This document shows positions 22,615-33,924 of a DNA stretch of 64,000 nt, piece after piece (position 1 is the first letter of the stretch; the number at the start of each line of letters is the position of its first letter). The DNA lies in the NCBI GenBank assembly GCA_025786725.1, contig JAHLTZ010000012.1:662020-726019 (forward strand), read 5' to 3'. Source of the DNA: Syncephalis fuscata. Lineage: Eukaryota > Zoopagomycota > Zoopagomycetes > Zoopagales > Piptocephalidaceae. The position numbers and the translations under genes are program-made. Below the pieces are notes generated by a model that saw only the letters and a list, made by a program, of their open reading frames with translations, did not search any database and was not told the DNA's origin.

Positions 22615-25600
22615 ATGGCCACCGCTACTACCGACGTTGTTGGAGTTCAGGATGACGCCAAGGTTGCCATGTGCCGCCGAGACTCATCCGGCTACACTGT
22701 TAATGTGTTTGAAGGCAAACAGGAACAAATGCTCAAGGTGTGCGAACACATTCAGAAACTGGCTTTATTCCAAAAGAACTCGTTCAGAATGAAGTTACTT
22801 GGTTTTATGGGTAAGCTGCTTTTAGATGTTATTAACAAACTATATGTTAATATTGAACATTGAATGATTTATGCATCTCTTTAAAGTAATCTTGGTATCG
22901 ATGACATGTACTTTATGCTAGAGTCGGTTGAGACCATTGCTAGTCATATCATTGCATTGTACGGCAGCAAGATCTTGGCATTTACCAAGAGCGACCATAC
23001 ATTGGATGTCAACTTGGTACGTGAGACAGACGATAATGCCGTGTACATCCATACTTCTCGTCCTGGTGTCTCTCAGACAAATGACTACCAACCAGAAAAA
23101 CGGTAAGTAAAATAAGCAATATTATTAAATTAATTATAATTATTAATATTATTTTGTTATTATTTTATTGCTTTCTATTACAGTATTGATGAAAAGTATA
23201 TGGATATAAGCAACAAGAATGAAGCATACCGTTTGGAAACTTATCGTTCCTCTGGTACGGTCTCTTCATCGTTCGACGCACAACTGCGTTGCTACTTTGT
23301 TGCCAAGTGCGACTTTGTCCAGCCCACACCTTTGCCTGAAGAAGAATCTGATATTCGATTGGTATCGGATAAAGGCTTTCTTAGCAAGGCTACAGAAAAC
23401 ACCCTTGAAGTCTATCAGAAGGTGATCAACAACGTACTTAGCCGTACTGGCCCGGTCATTGAAGTGTTTAATATTGAAGGCTCACGTGAAAAGCGTCTTG
23501 TTATTGGCTATCGGTAAGTTGCCGTTGATTAAACAGTGTTTTTAAGCACTTATATTTATACTTATATTTATTGCATTTATACAGTCAACGAAGCACTCAA
23601 CAATTCTTCTCTGCCATGTCCGATCTTTACCATTACTACGACTTGTATTCGTCTCGTAAATACGTTGGTAAGTGACGCAATATTTTATTATAAATAATTG
23701 CTTTTAATTCTACCTAAACACAAGGCTAATTTGATATACGTTATTGTATTTAACTAGAACAATTCTCCAATGGCGTAACCATTATGTGTCTCTATCTTAA
23801 TCCACTTAGTAATACACGCTCTCCTCCTATTGAGCACTCAATCTATCAAGTGATGAAAGAGGCCAGTTTGATCTACTGCTTGCCTATTACGCCATTGCAG
23901 TCCTTCTTCCAAACAAAGGTGCTCAGCGTACAAGAGTCTATCTATGGCTACATCTGCTGGATCTTCTGTCAGCACTTCCTTAATCGTCTCGGTAACGAAT
24001 ACTCTACGTTGGCCGGCATTATGGACCCAAATAACTCGACTCACCTCGAAGTATTGACCAAGATTAAGAAGCGTCTACGTACCGACACATTCACTCGTGA
24101 ATACGTACTCGACATTATTCGCATGTATCCGGAGCTTGTCAAGCTTCTCTACGTTAACTTTGCCATGACACACTACATTAATCCACGTGAACGCAGTCTT
24201 GAGCCAACCTTGTCGTATCAACGCTTGCAAACCGATGTGCCACTTAGCAACGGCGAGCTACTCGACAAGATTCGCCGCACCACTTCAAACAGCCACGAGT
24301 TTATGGTGTTTGAATCGTTCCTTACCTTTAACAAGCACGTTCTAAAGACCAACTTTTATCAGCCAACTAAGGTTGCCATTTCATTCCGTTTAACTCCAGG
24401 CTTTTTGCCAGAAATTGAATATCCAACGAAGCCATATGGCATGTTCTTCGTTGCTGGTACCGAGTTCCGTGGCTTCCATTTGCGATTCCGTGATGTTGCA
24501 CGCGGTGGTATTCGTGTTATTCGCTCACGTAATCGTGAAGCGTACAGTATCAATTTGCGCAGCTTATTTGATGAAAACTACGCACTAGCCGCTACACAAC
24601 AGCGCAAGAATAAAGATATTCCTGAAGGTGGTTCCAAGGGTACTATCTTGCTTGATATCGACCATCAAGATAAGCCACGCGTGGCATTCGAGAAATACGT
24701 CGATGCTATTCTTGATCTGCTCATTGAAGGCCGCACTGCTGGTATCAAGGAGAAGATTGTTGACTTACACAAGAAGCCAGAGATTCTCTTCTTTGGTCCA
24801 GATGAAGGCACAGCCGACTACATGGACTGGGCCAGTGGTCATGCACGCAAACGTGGCTATCAGTTCTGGAAGGCCTTCACTACCGGCAAGAGCCAAGCAT
24901 TGGGTGGTATTCCACACGATTTGTATGGCATGACAACTCGTTCTGTTCATCAATACGTGCTTGGTATTTATCGCAAGCTTGGTCTTAACGAAGAAGACTG
25001 CACCAAGTTGCAGACAGGCGGTCCAGATGGCGATCTTGGCTCGAATGAAATTAAGATTTCAAGCGATAAGACAATCGGTATTGTTGACGGTAGCGGTGTC
25101 CTCTACGATCCAGAAGGCATTAATCGTGAAGAGCTATTGCGTTTGGCCAATGGACGTCAAATGATTGCCAACTTTGATGTAAACAAGCTTGGTCCACAAG
25201 GATTCCGCGTATTAGTCGATGAATACAAGATCAAATTACCAAATGGCACTATTATCGACGACGGCCTATCATTCCGTAATAGCTTCCATCTTAACTCACT
25301 TGCTTCGGCTCAAATATTCGTACCATGCGGCGGTCGTCCTGAATCGGTCGATGTTAACAATGTACACGAATTGCTCGATGCCGATAGCAATCCACGATTC
25401 AAGTATGTTGTAGAAGGCGCCAATCTATTCTTTACCCAAGAGGCACGTTTACGTTTGGAAGCAGCCGGTGCTGTCATCTTCAAGGATGCCAGTGCCAATA
25501 AGGCGGTGTTACATCATCATCGCTCGAAGTATTGGCAGCTTTGTCGTTCAACGACGAAGACTTCCACGAACATATGCAAGTCAAGGCTGGTGTTGTGCCC

Positions 25601-26012
25601 ACATTCTACCAAAACTACGTCATTGAAGTACAAGGCATTATTGAACGCAATGCTGAATTAGAATTTGAATGTATCTGGCGCCAACACAAGCTTGCTAACC
25701 AGCCACGTCCTATATTTCAGACGATTTGAGCCATGCCATTGTTACGCTAAAGGATGAACTCCAAGGCACAACTTTGTGGAATAACAAGGGACTACGTCAA
25801 GTTGTTTTGCGCGAAGCATTGCCTAAACTACTTCAAGAACAAGTTGGTCTGGACACCATTATTCGCAATGTACCCGATTCGTATCTACGAGCCATTTTGG
25901 CTCATATTTGGCGAGTCGATTCGTCTACAAGCACGGCGTGAGCCCAAGCCAGTTCGCCTTCTTTGAGTTTATGACTCCTTATTTTGCAAAGGCTGCCGAA
26001 GAGCAGGTTTAA
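22615..26012 (+). CDS. GDH2: NAD-specific glutamate dehydrogenase, Gdh2 type
   Basis: Catabolic enzyme oxidising glutamate to 2-oxoglutarate and ammonium with NAD+; about 1,030 residues after four introns (about 22811-22886, 23103-23183, 23514-23583 and 23668-23758), the length of the fungal large-subunit family. Conserved blocks: YFMLESVETIASHI, EKRIDEKYMD, EAYRLETYRSSGTVSS, RLVSDKGFLSKATENTLE, FRDVARGGIRVIRSR, PEGGSKGTILL, FGPDEGTADYMDWASGHARK, TTGKSQALGGIPHDLYGMTT, KLQTGGPDGDLGSNEI, and VEGANLFFTQEARLRLE. Three single-base deletions break the C-terminal frame: GG at 25502, TTT at 25715 and TTTT at 25895; adding one base to each restores the family sequence through FAFFEFMTPYFAKAAEEQV. The acceptor near 22886 also looks one G short. 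These are probably base-calling errors, so I call an intact gene. Confidence 0.95.
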
Positions 26013-26389
26013 TCGCCTTTTATTAGTAAAGTGATTTTTGTTGTGGTCCATTACAAATGATATATATTAATGTGTTTTACATTATGATGAATAGTGTATT
26101 GTTGTAAAATGTTAAAGAGCTACTTCCCTTGTGCCCCTAGCTTCAAACTAGACAAAAAGATCCGTAACTCGAATAGTAAACCGTCAATCAGTTTTTACTA
26201 CTAAGAAGTGCTATTTGTTGAAGCAGTGCACATCAACTCCAATTGAATTAATCAGAGTCTTAATTAATCTGTACTATTTTCAATTTGATATCAGTGTTAA
26301 TAAATGTAAATAGTATTTCATGCTACTTACAATAAAATGCTACATTTGATTATGATGTTGCTGCAGCTGTGTTTGTTTGATTTCTTATA
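26013..26389. other. Spacer between GDH2 and Fanzor remnants
   Basis: AT-rich 3' flank of GDH2. AATAAA-like signals occur near 26330. No gene, RNA or clear repeat is seen. Confidence 0.4.
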
Positions 26390-26700
26390 CTAATAAACAT
26401 AAGAAATCAAAGGTCTTGATTCACCACTGGCCATTGTACTGAATATACTGCGCATGTTTCTGCTGGCATTAACATCACGCTGCCATACCGTACGACAATC
26501 ATTGTTTTGACAAACAAATACGCTATGCATTGTACTGTTGTGTTTTTTCAAATTTAAACCTGCCATCTCCTTTTTCTTGCATTTGGAACAGACTTTGATG
26601 TATTGTATTCATCAATATCTACAATCACCAAAAGTCCTTGTCGCTCAGCAGTTTTGAGCACCTTTCTGCAATGACTGGCCCAGTCTAGCAGCAGCCCTTG
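26390..26700 (-). pseudogene. Fanzor/TnpB-like nuclease, C-terminal remnant (type 1)
   Basis: On the minus strand the sequence reads DWASHCRKVLKTAERQ, LLVIVDIDEYNTSK, then VCSKCKKKEMAGLNL, HSVFVCQNNDCRTVWQRD and VNASRNMRS before a stop at 26390. This is the classic end of OrfB/TnpB and Fanzor proteins: the RuvC II-III region with an acidic DEYNTS, a CxxC...CxxxxC zinc ribbon and the final RuvC Asp in QRDVNA. TnpB is an RNA-guided nuclease of IS200/605 and IS607 elements; Fanzors are its eukaryotic relatives. One frame slip lies at the TTT run 26594-26596. There is nothing upstream of about 26705 for the wedge/REC and first RuvC parts, so it is a 5'-truncated relic. It abuts the oppositely oriented remnant that follows. 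Confidence 0.8.
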
Positions 26701-26993
26701 TTAATTTTGATCTTACATCACAGATATGCCCAAAATGCAATAGTGGAATAATAGAAAATAGAAGAGACCATTCAGATGCAATAATTCGTATTGTATATAA
26801 GTGCAATAACAACATCTATGGAATAGCATGTAATTGCGATTATATGGCTTTTATTAATATTCGATCAATCCTTCTGCACATGGCCAATAATAACAATAAT
26901 AATCGGCCTCAAATGTTTCAAAGAAATCAGATAGTATGTTACATTATCTTAATAGAACGTAATACAACTATGTTGTATATAATAATAGCATGA
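26691..26993 (+). pseudogene. Fanzor/TnpB-like nuclease, C-terminal remnant (type 2)
   Basis: An open plus-strand frame of about 100 codons with no start: ALVNFDLTSQICPKCNSG, then VYKCNNNIYGIACNCDYMA, FINIRSILLHMANNN and an Asn-rich tail to a stop at 26991. It has the TSQxCPxC half of the zinc ribbon, a second Cys pair, and CDYMAFINI in the place of the terminal RuvC motif (RDxxAxxNI). The first acidic residue before TSQ appears as FDL. It differs clearly from the adjoining minus-strand copy, so a different lineage of the same superfamily is present. Two further copies of its 3' end lie at 46.9 and 47.2 kb. It is truncated and not expected to be active. Confidence 0.7.
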
Positions 26994-27115
26994 CTTCAAT
27001 TGAAACAGATTTTGCTTTAAGGACTCCAAATGTGGAGCCAAAGTACAATTCAGCCAATATTGAAATGAATAGTGTATTAATCAATGGTATTTATAAAAAA
27101 ATAAAGTTATATCAA

Positions 27116-27763
27116 TTATCGCCACAGTTTGACATAGAAATACATAAAGACGAATGTGGCAATAATAAAAAGAAGCATGTAACACATCCAGCCACCAGCA
27201 CGTTGTCTCGCGGCCATTCGTTGAAATCGCTTAACTGTTCCATCAAGGAAAGAGCCAGTGGTGTCGAAATCATCATTCTAATGTTGTATTGATTGATAAG
27301 TATTGTATTGTATTTAATCGACTATTAATAAACTTACCATAGTATTAAGCGTACGATTCTGTTCGCGTACTTCATCACCAATACCAATTGTAATCTAGAC
27401 AAATAAACAAATAAACAAATTTGGCGTATGAACAAGCACGTATTTCTACTTTGCTATTGTACTTACCTCGCGTAGCATTGCTACTTTACTTTGTAGACCC
27501 GACACGCGTTGGTCGCTAAAGCCATCCATACTGCCATGGTCATAAGTATCGACTGAACCTACGCCACCTCTATGCATCGGTCCAGTAGATGTACCTTCTC
27601 CACCGCCAGCTTGTACACCGGTGGCGTGACCATAAAGTAAGCGATTACGGTCATTAGACGTATTGTCCCACGACGCCTGTTGCTGCTGACTAGAATAGTC
27701 GCAATCAATGCTATCGTCTATATTTTATACGCTTTCATCTCTAACCTACCTCCAATGACTCAT
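27116..27763 (-). CDS. BET1: BET1-like SNARE (ER-Golgi traffic)
   Basis: Qc-SNARE for fusion of ER-derived vesicles at the Golgi. The gene is read through three introns: a 14-nt first exon (27750-27763, MSHWS), a Gly-rich N-terminal stretch with NRLLYGHATG, then the SNARE helix DQRVSGLQSKVAMLREITI, GIGDEVREQNRTLNTM and NDDFDTTGSFLDGTVKRF, and a C-terminal anchor WMCYMLLFIIATFVFMYFYV followed by KLWR and a stop at 27116. Heptad layout, the NxxL/FDxT blocks and a single tail anchor match BET1. Length is about 145 residues, slightly longer than yeast Bet1 because of the N-terminal Gly-rich segment. Its start faces ACADSB 571 bp away, so the two may share a promoter region. Exact first-intron boundaries are inferred. 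Confidence 0.88.
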
Positions 27764-27820
27764 AGTAAGGGAGTAAAGTTGTTAAAAGACAATCAAGAAA
27801 GGTATAACAGACGATGAACT

Positions 27821-27850
27821 TGTGTAAGTGTAAGTGTAAGTGTAAAGTGC
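27821..27850 (+). repeat. Hexanucleotide microsatellite (GTGTAA)n
   Basis: About four tandem GTGTAA units followed by a partial unit, in the BET1/ACADSB intergenic region. It is too short and internal to be a telomere. No function is evident beyond length polymorphism. Confidence 0.8.
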
Positions 27851-28334
27851 GTTTGTGGGTGTGTGAGTATGACATTCCGTCTATTGATGTCATAACACTG
27901 CCATTAACCACCAACTGAATTGCTTATACTGAATTAATAGTCAATGTATTTATAAATTATAAAAGAGTAAATAGCTAGCTATGAAGTAATATTATGGTAG
28001 TATTATAATATTTATAAAAGTTAAAAGTATGGCTTAGTCAGTGATAGGATGAATTACTAAATATCAAGCTATATTGTATATTTACTTGCATCTTTGTTTA
28101 AACATTATTGCAATATATATATTTAATATCAACACTTAATTAATAACGACTAAGGCTATGATGATAAATATTGCGTAGCTTTCACGAGGTGACCTTTATC
28201 GGATTCACATTGTTCCGATGCGTACATAGATCCCGGATCGTTTGAAGCCGTTAAATACGTGCTAGTACCGACACGTCATACACTCTTTCATTTCTATCGT
28301 CTCTTTCTGGTCTTACTTTTTAGCTCTTGACAAT

Positions 28335-30027
28335 ATGTCCCGCGTATTCGCATCTACTCTTCGTCGGTCGGCCGGACTCGCTCGTCCAGTCTCGCGTGTT
28401 CTAGGCACACGGTAATAATAGCGAGTGTACTGCGAGTTTATTGACTTAATAAAAACTAGTGCCTTTTCGCAATCTGTTGTCGCGCGTTCCGGTATACCCT
28501 CATTGTATACACTTACCGAGGAAGAAGAGATGTTGCGTGAGACAGGTAAGCAATGCTTTTAGCAGGTTTAATATAACAATAATGTGTCTGACATGTCTAT
28601 TAAAATATCTATAGTGGCGCGATTTTCCAATGAGCAAGTGAAACCCAAAGTGGCGGCTATGGATGAGGCAGAAAAGCTTGATCCGGCCATTCTTAAAGGA
28701 CTCTTTGATAGTGGTGTACGTAGGCATTGTCTATTTAATAAACGTTTAATTTATCTCTTGTTTTTGCCTATAGCTTATGGGCATAGAAACCTCTCCTGAA
28801 TTCGACGGAGCTGGATGTTCTTTTATGTCAGCCATTTTGACGATTGAAGGTAGTAATAGTACACCAACTATGATTGCAGCTGACACATGTGTCATAGAAT
28901 TGGCCAAGATTGATCCATCTGTCAGTGTTGTATGTGACGTACATAACACGTTGGTCAACACTGTTTTCCGTAAATACGGAAGCAAAGCACTCCAAGAAAA
29001 GTATATGCCACGTCTTTCGACGGAATTGGTATGTAACACAAACCCTTGCAGTTTATTGGCTAATTGTTTAAACATTGTAGCTTGGCTGCTTCTGCTTATC
29101 CGAAGCCGGCTCAGGCAGTGATGCATTTGCTTTGCAAACACGAGCAGAGAAACAAGGCGATCATTATGTCCTTAATGGCAGCAAGATGTGGATCACCAAC
29201 TCGGCCGAAGCAGACATTTTCCTAGTGTTTGCCAACGTTGACCCAAGCAAGGGCTACAAGGGCATTACTTGCTTCGTCGTCGAGAAAGACTGGGGAGTCA
29301 AGGTGGCCAAGAAGGAATCAAAGGTATAAAGTGAAAGCATAAAAGAGATGTTTATATTAAGCAATACTGTTTAATAGCTTGGTATTCGTGCATCATCCAC
29401 CTGTGTTCTTAACTTTGATGATGTTAAGGTTTGTGAAATAACTGATACGCTATAATGTATACTAAAACAATATTACTATAGGTACCAGAAGAGAATGTTC
29501 TTGGTACAATTGGACAAGGCTACAAGTAGCCATTGAAATATTGAACGAAGGCCGTATTGGTATTGCTGCACAAATGGTTGGACTTGCACAAGGAGCATTC
29601 GATGCTACAATGCCTTATCTATTCCAGCGCAAACAATTTGGCAAACATTTGGGCGATTTCCAAGTAAGATGAGTGATTTGTTTGTAAGCTAGATTGCTAA
29701 TAACCTTATTCATAGGGATTGCAATTCCAATATGCACAAATTGCTACGGATATAGAGGCAGCACGTCTGCTTACTTACAATGCGGCACGTATGAAGGAAG
29801 AAGGCAAGGCATTCATTAAAGAAGCAGCCATGGCCAAGCTTTATGCATCGCAAGTAGCGGATAGAACAACATCGCGTTGCGTTGAATGGCTAGGTGGCGT
29901 TGGTTTCACGCGCGACTTCCCAGTAGAGAAGTTCTACCGAGACTGCAAGATTGGTGCAATTTACGAAGGAACGAGCAATATACAATTGCAAACGATAGCA
30001 AAACTTCTTGGCAGTCAATATCGCTAA
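28335..30027 (+). CDS. ACADSB: Short/branched-chain acyl-CoA dehydrogenase, mitochondrial
   Basis: FAD enzyme oxidising 2-methylbutyryl- and related short branched acyl-CoAs, passing electrons to ETF. Exon 1 encodes an Arg/Ser-rich mitochondrial presequence ([20 protein letters not shown]). Then come [160 protein letters not shown], and the catalytic-glutamate block [20 protein letters not shown]. Eight or so short introns. The frame breaks once at 29526 (one G missing in [11 protein letters not shown]). A 48-nt intron at about 28848-28895 keeps the frame and has no stop if retained. Best match is the SBCAD branch, judged from the whole alignment in memory. Confidence 0.93.
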
Positions 30028-31088
30028 GCGATAGAATATGATGCGCAATAAAGTGCGTTAACTATACAACTGTATCTTTATTATACCTAAAATATGTATT
30101 AGAGGTTGACTGTGCATTATTACTATTATACAAGCATAAAATATACATGACATGTGTTTATATGGTTGCTGTAATGAGAGATTGCGATGTTGTACTGTAA
30201 TAAGAAATCTTTTATATTATCGATCACGCTGATAAAACCGAATAAAATAATTAAAATATGTGAGGATAATAACAAACTGCTAATTCATTTAATATTGCAG
30301 GTATTTGATAGTAACTAATAGGTATTTATATCACAATTTTACATAAAGCTTTTTTATTCTTAAGTCTTATTTCTACGACAGTGTATTGTTTACTATCAAA
30401 TAAATATAAAGTGATTTTGTAGCTATTTGAACATAAAGATCAAGTATAGACACATCAAAAATATGATTATTAATAGTATTGGCTACTGTTTGATATACTC
30501 GTCAATGTTTACATTATGCAATAGCCAACTGCTTGCTATCGCTACAGTAACATGAATGTACATGAAAGCATTGCAGTAGCACATAATCAGCTATATATGG
30601 AGGCGTAGACAAACATGATAGTAGGGATGGATGTAGCTCCAGTATAATTTAGGTATGTATTCGGCAAAAAGCAAGATCATTTGTCAGCTGCTGTTCAGTC
30701 CATTCATATATCAAGTTCCAGCCAATGCTCTAATTTATCCACTTTTTAATTAATGACATCATTATGTTATTAAAAAGTTTGCATTTAGTCGTGTTTATTC
30801 AGCTATGTAAACTTGCAATAATAAACATATGATTTCATTAAATACATTTGCTCAGTTTATTATGTGTATAATTATATTGATTTACATCCAATAATTAACA
30901 AGCATTAACTAGAAAATTAACATCAGTCTTGCACAGATATACTGTATTAATTACCAGAAATATATTGCCGCATCCACAGCAATAGCATTGATTTTACATA
31001 GTTTAAAGCATTAGATAATTGATTAATATTTTAATAAATTATTTAATTTGGATATTAAAGACACATGGTATGCAATAAACTTGTTCAT
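30028..31088. other. 1.06 kb convergent intergenic DNA
   Basis: Between ACADSB (+) and the F-box gene (-), with two facing 3' ends. Very AT-rich with scattered AATAAA. No frame, RNA or internal repeat that I can support. Confidence 0.45.
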
Positions 31089-33158
31089 TTATAAAGTATA
31101 TGATTCATAGACACTATTGTCTTTTGCATTAACTCGACCAATGACTGTATTTGATACAGTATATCTGGATGATTTAATTGTCGCATATCTACTCAAGACT
31201 GGAAATGTTTCAGCAATGCCTAAAGATCCATTTTCAGAGTCGCCTTCAGTTTGATTTTCAATAATACAAGCTGGTGGTTTGTGAGTATCACCAGTATTTA
31301 CGTCGACAAACCAACTTGCCCCATGTTCTCCATCAAGTATTACACATAGAGATCCAATAAATGGGGCAAAGTTAGAGAAAAGTGGGCGAGTTATTGAACG
31401 CACTAAATTTCCATCCCGAGCATCGAGCACTTCGAATGATTCATGGTTCTGAACAATAATTAGCTTTTCACTGTATAATGGCGTGATGGTATCACTACGT
31501 ATATCCCGAGTCCATAATATACGCCCTTGATCAGAACTATCGATTGGCAGTAGCTGGCCGTAATCTCTGGCATCGAATAGTGATTGTGCTGATGTATTCG
31601 ATGAAGATTTGTCAAATGCAAACAATGACAGAGAAGCACTGAATGTCCCGTCACGAGTGAAATCTGGTCTATACCCAGATTCAAACACGTTAATTAAGCA
31701 CATTTTCTCTGTATACATCTCGGCCTTGATTATAGCGTTTGGATAAAATGGAATGGTAATTTGGTTTGATAATAGCACTTCGTATTGTGATTGTCCTTTT
31801 GACGCATTAAACAGCTCCCATTTTATATACGGTAATTGATTTTTACTGCCAAAAGTTTGTAATTTTTGTGCAGTATCAGATGCAGAGTTACTGTCGGGCT
31901 TTACAGATTTAAACATTACTGTCCATACTAAAAATTGAAATTGGTCACGGGAAGCAAATTGAATGCAAGCAGTTGAATCGCAATGACTTGGTATTTGACC
32001 CTTTATCCATTGGTTTCCATTTAAATCAATTAAATCGTATTCTCGACATAATCTTTCATTATACCAAGTTTGGAGAAGTACCCAGTCTCCATAGGTATCA
32101 ACCAATTTAGGCAGTTCTGATCCTTGCTTGCCTCCATATTCACACCGAAGATAAATAATCTTAGGAGATAAAGTGCCAGTATTAGGCCATACGATGATAG
32201 CATTTCGCCGGTAGCTTTTTCTTTCCTCTGGAGATTCCACCGTGGAAGACATATTAGATTGTTCATCTAAAGCAACATAATTATTGAGTTTATTCTCTTT
32301 AATATGTCGTGCTTCAAGTTCATTCAAATGTACTAATATTAAGGGCATTAATAAATAATTAGTATAGTCATTATTGTTAGCAATATTAATTAGTTACCTA
32401 TTGGATCGCCAACCAGCACTGGCTTTACATCATCATACGTATTTATAGATGCGTATGCTACAATGAACCGACTTGTTCTACGTAAGGAGTTGATATAGGC
32501 ATTTTGTTTGAATAAAAGTTGCGGTAAAGGAATAGTCAATTCTTCAAATGCTAATTCTTTGTCGCTGTGTTCATTTTTCTTGTTAAAAATATCATGCCGA
32601 ACCAACCAAATCGCCATTGTCTTTCTGTTTTTCACTAATGCATACCAAGGATTTACGTCAAGCAGCTTCAATGAGTGCCTTTATTAACTGGCAGTTGACA
32701 CACTCGTTTTCTGAATCGACCTGACATATAATTTCGAGCAATCTGTCGACGCCAATGATAAGCGTAAAACCACCGAGTGTTGTTAAGATTGCTGATGAAT
32801 GGTAAATATTAACAGATAGCTTATACTCATTATCACCACTATCAACAGTTGCAATAGTAGCTGGCAATAAATGCTCTTGTTTTGTTTGATCTGCATTGGA
32901 TGTAGACTCTTTTGATTCTGGTATAGTATTGATGTACCAGCTATACCATGTAAACCATTCTTGTTCTCGTTGGTCACCTAGGCAAAATTCTTTTCTATAT
33001 TGCCGTTCCCAATAACCAGGTCGGTCAACTGTTGTTCGATAAATAAGCCGACAGCTGGTAGCAAAATTTACTAGTTCTTCATCTTTGATAAAACGACACA
33101 AATACAGTAAAATATCACTATTCTGCCAGAAATGCTCACTGTGAGTGCTTAAAAACAT
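31089..33158 (-). CDS. F-box protein with C-terminal beta-propeller-like region
   Basis: Starts MFLSTHSEHFWQNSDILLYL; residues about 12-60 (ILLYLCRFIKDEELVNFATS, RLIYRTTVDRPGYWERQY) have the F-box pattern of hydrophobic spacing ending in a Trp. EWFTWYSWYINT follows. The remaining ~600 residues are rich in beta-strand-like blocks (FEVLDARDGNLVRSI, GASWFVDVNTGDTHKP, SLCVILDGEHG), suggesting a degenerate propeller used for substrate binding by an SCF ubiquitin ligase; that role is inference. An intron lies at about 32332-32397. The frame changes by one base near 32665, in the opposite sense to most slips here. A diverged paralog starts 767 bp away on the other strand. Confidence 0.75.
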
Positions 33159-33924
33159 TGTTGACCAAAAATATTTGTGCTAAAAGTACTATTTAATAGA
33201 CAGAATAAACAGTAAAAAATGCATGTAGAAAGAAAAGGGCGTTACTTGTTTATGGGCTGGTTTATTCTACTCATAGCATAATGGTTACACGATTGCGTAT
33301 GCCTATTGAGTCATAAATGAGCATTGTTACTGTTTTATTTATAAGTAAAATATACATTGAAAATCACATAAACATGTATTGAATTGTTGACAAAAGCTAA
33401 GCAAAACATTGAGTTTAATAGTATATCAATGGCTGTTACAAAAGTAGCTACATAACTGTTTGGTAATTTATTAGTAGTAGATAAAAAATTGCCACAATGA
33501 TGATGAATATAAGCATATTATTATTGTAATGATAATGTTTATTAAGATAAATAATATATGGCTAGTATGACCATAATTGTATCAATATAACTAACTGCTA
33601 TATTAATATATTTGCAAAAAGTCTTTATATTTAATTATTAAAAAAAATAATATATAGCAATATTAAACTACAGAACAACACTAGTATGGTAAATAAAATA
33701 AACAGTATGAGCATGATGGTTATATTGTAAGCAAAGAGTTAGTCCAAAGGCCATTAAGCCTTTGAAGGTTGCACAGCATATATATAAAATCAAAACACGC
33801 GTCTAGCTTATGTTCATTATAACTATGTATTATGATCGTCTATCTTTTAGTAGAATATCATTGACATGAATAGTCGTGGACAATCCAGCTATTATTTCTT
33901 TCTTGCCTTATTTACTTATGCACA
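33159..33924. other. Divergent promoter region of the two F-box paralogs
   Basis: 766 bp between the start codons of the two paralogs. Very AT-rich with several TATA-like stretches (for example TATATATAAA near 33780). No gene seen. The arrangement suggests a tandem-inverted duplication with divergent transcription. Confidence 0.4.

Noticed and set aside
26990-27292. 100-codon plus-strand ORF starting at 26,990.
   Set aside because: Its second half is antisense to the BET1 SNARE exons, whose conserved residues and splice sites are clear on the minus strand.
27821-27850. GTGTAA tandem units as an internal telomere-like repeat.
   Set aside because: Only about four units in ordinary intergenic DNA; the unit does not resemble the common TTAGGG type. 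Treated as a microsatellite.
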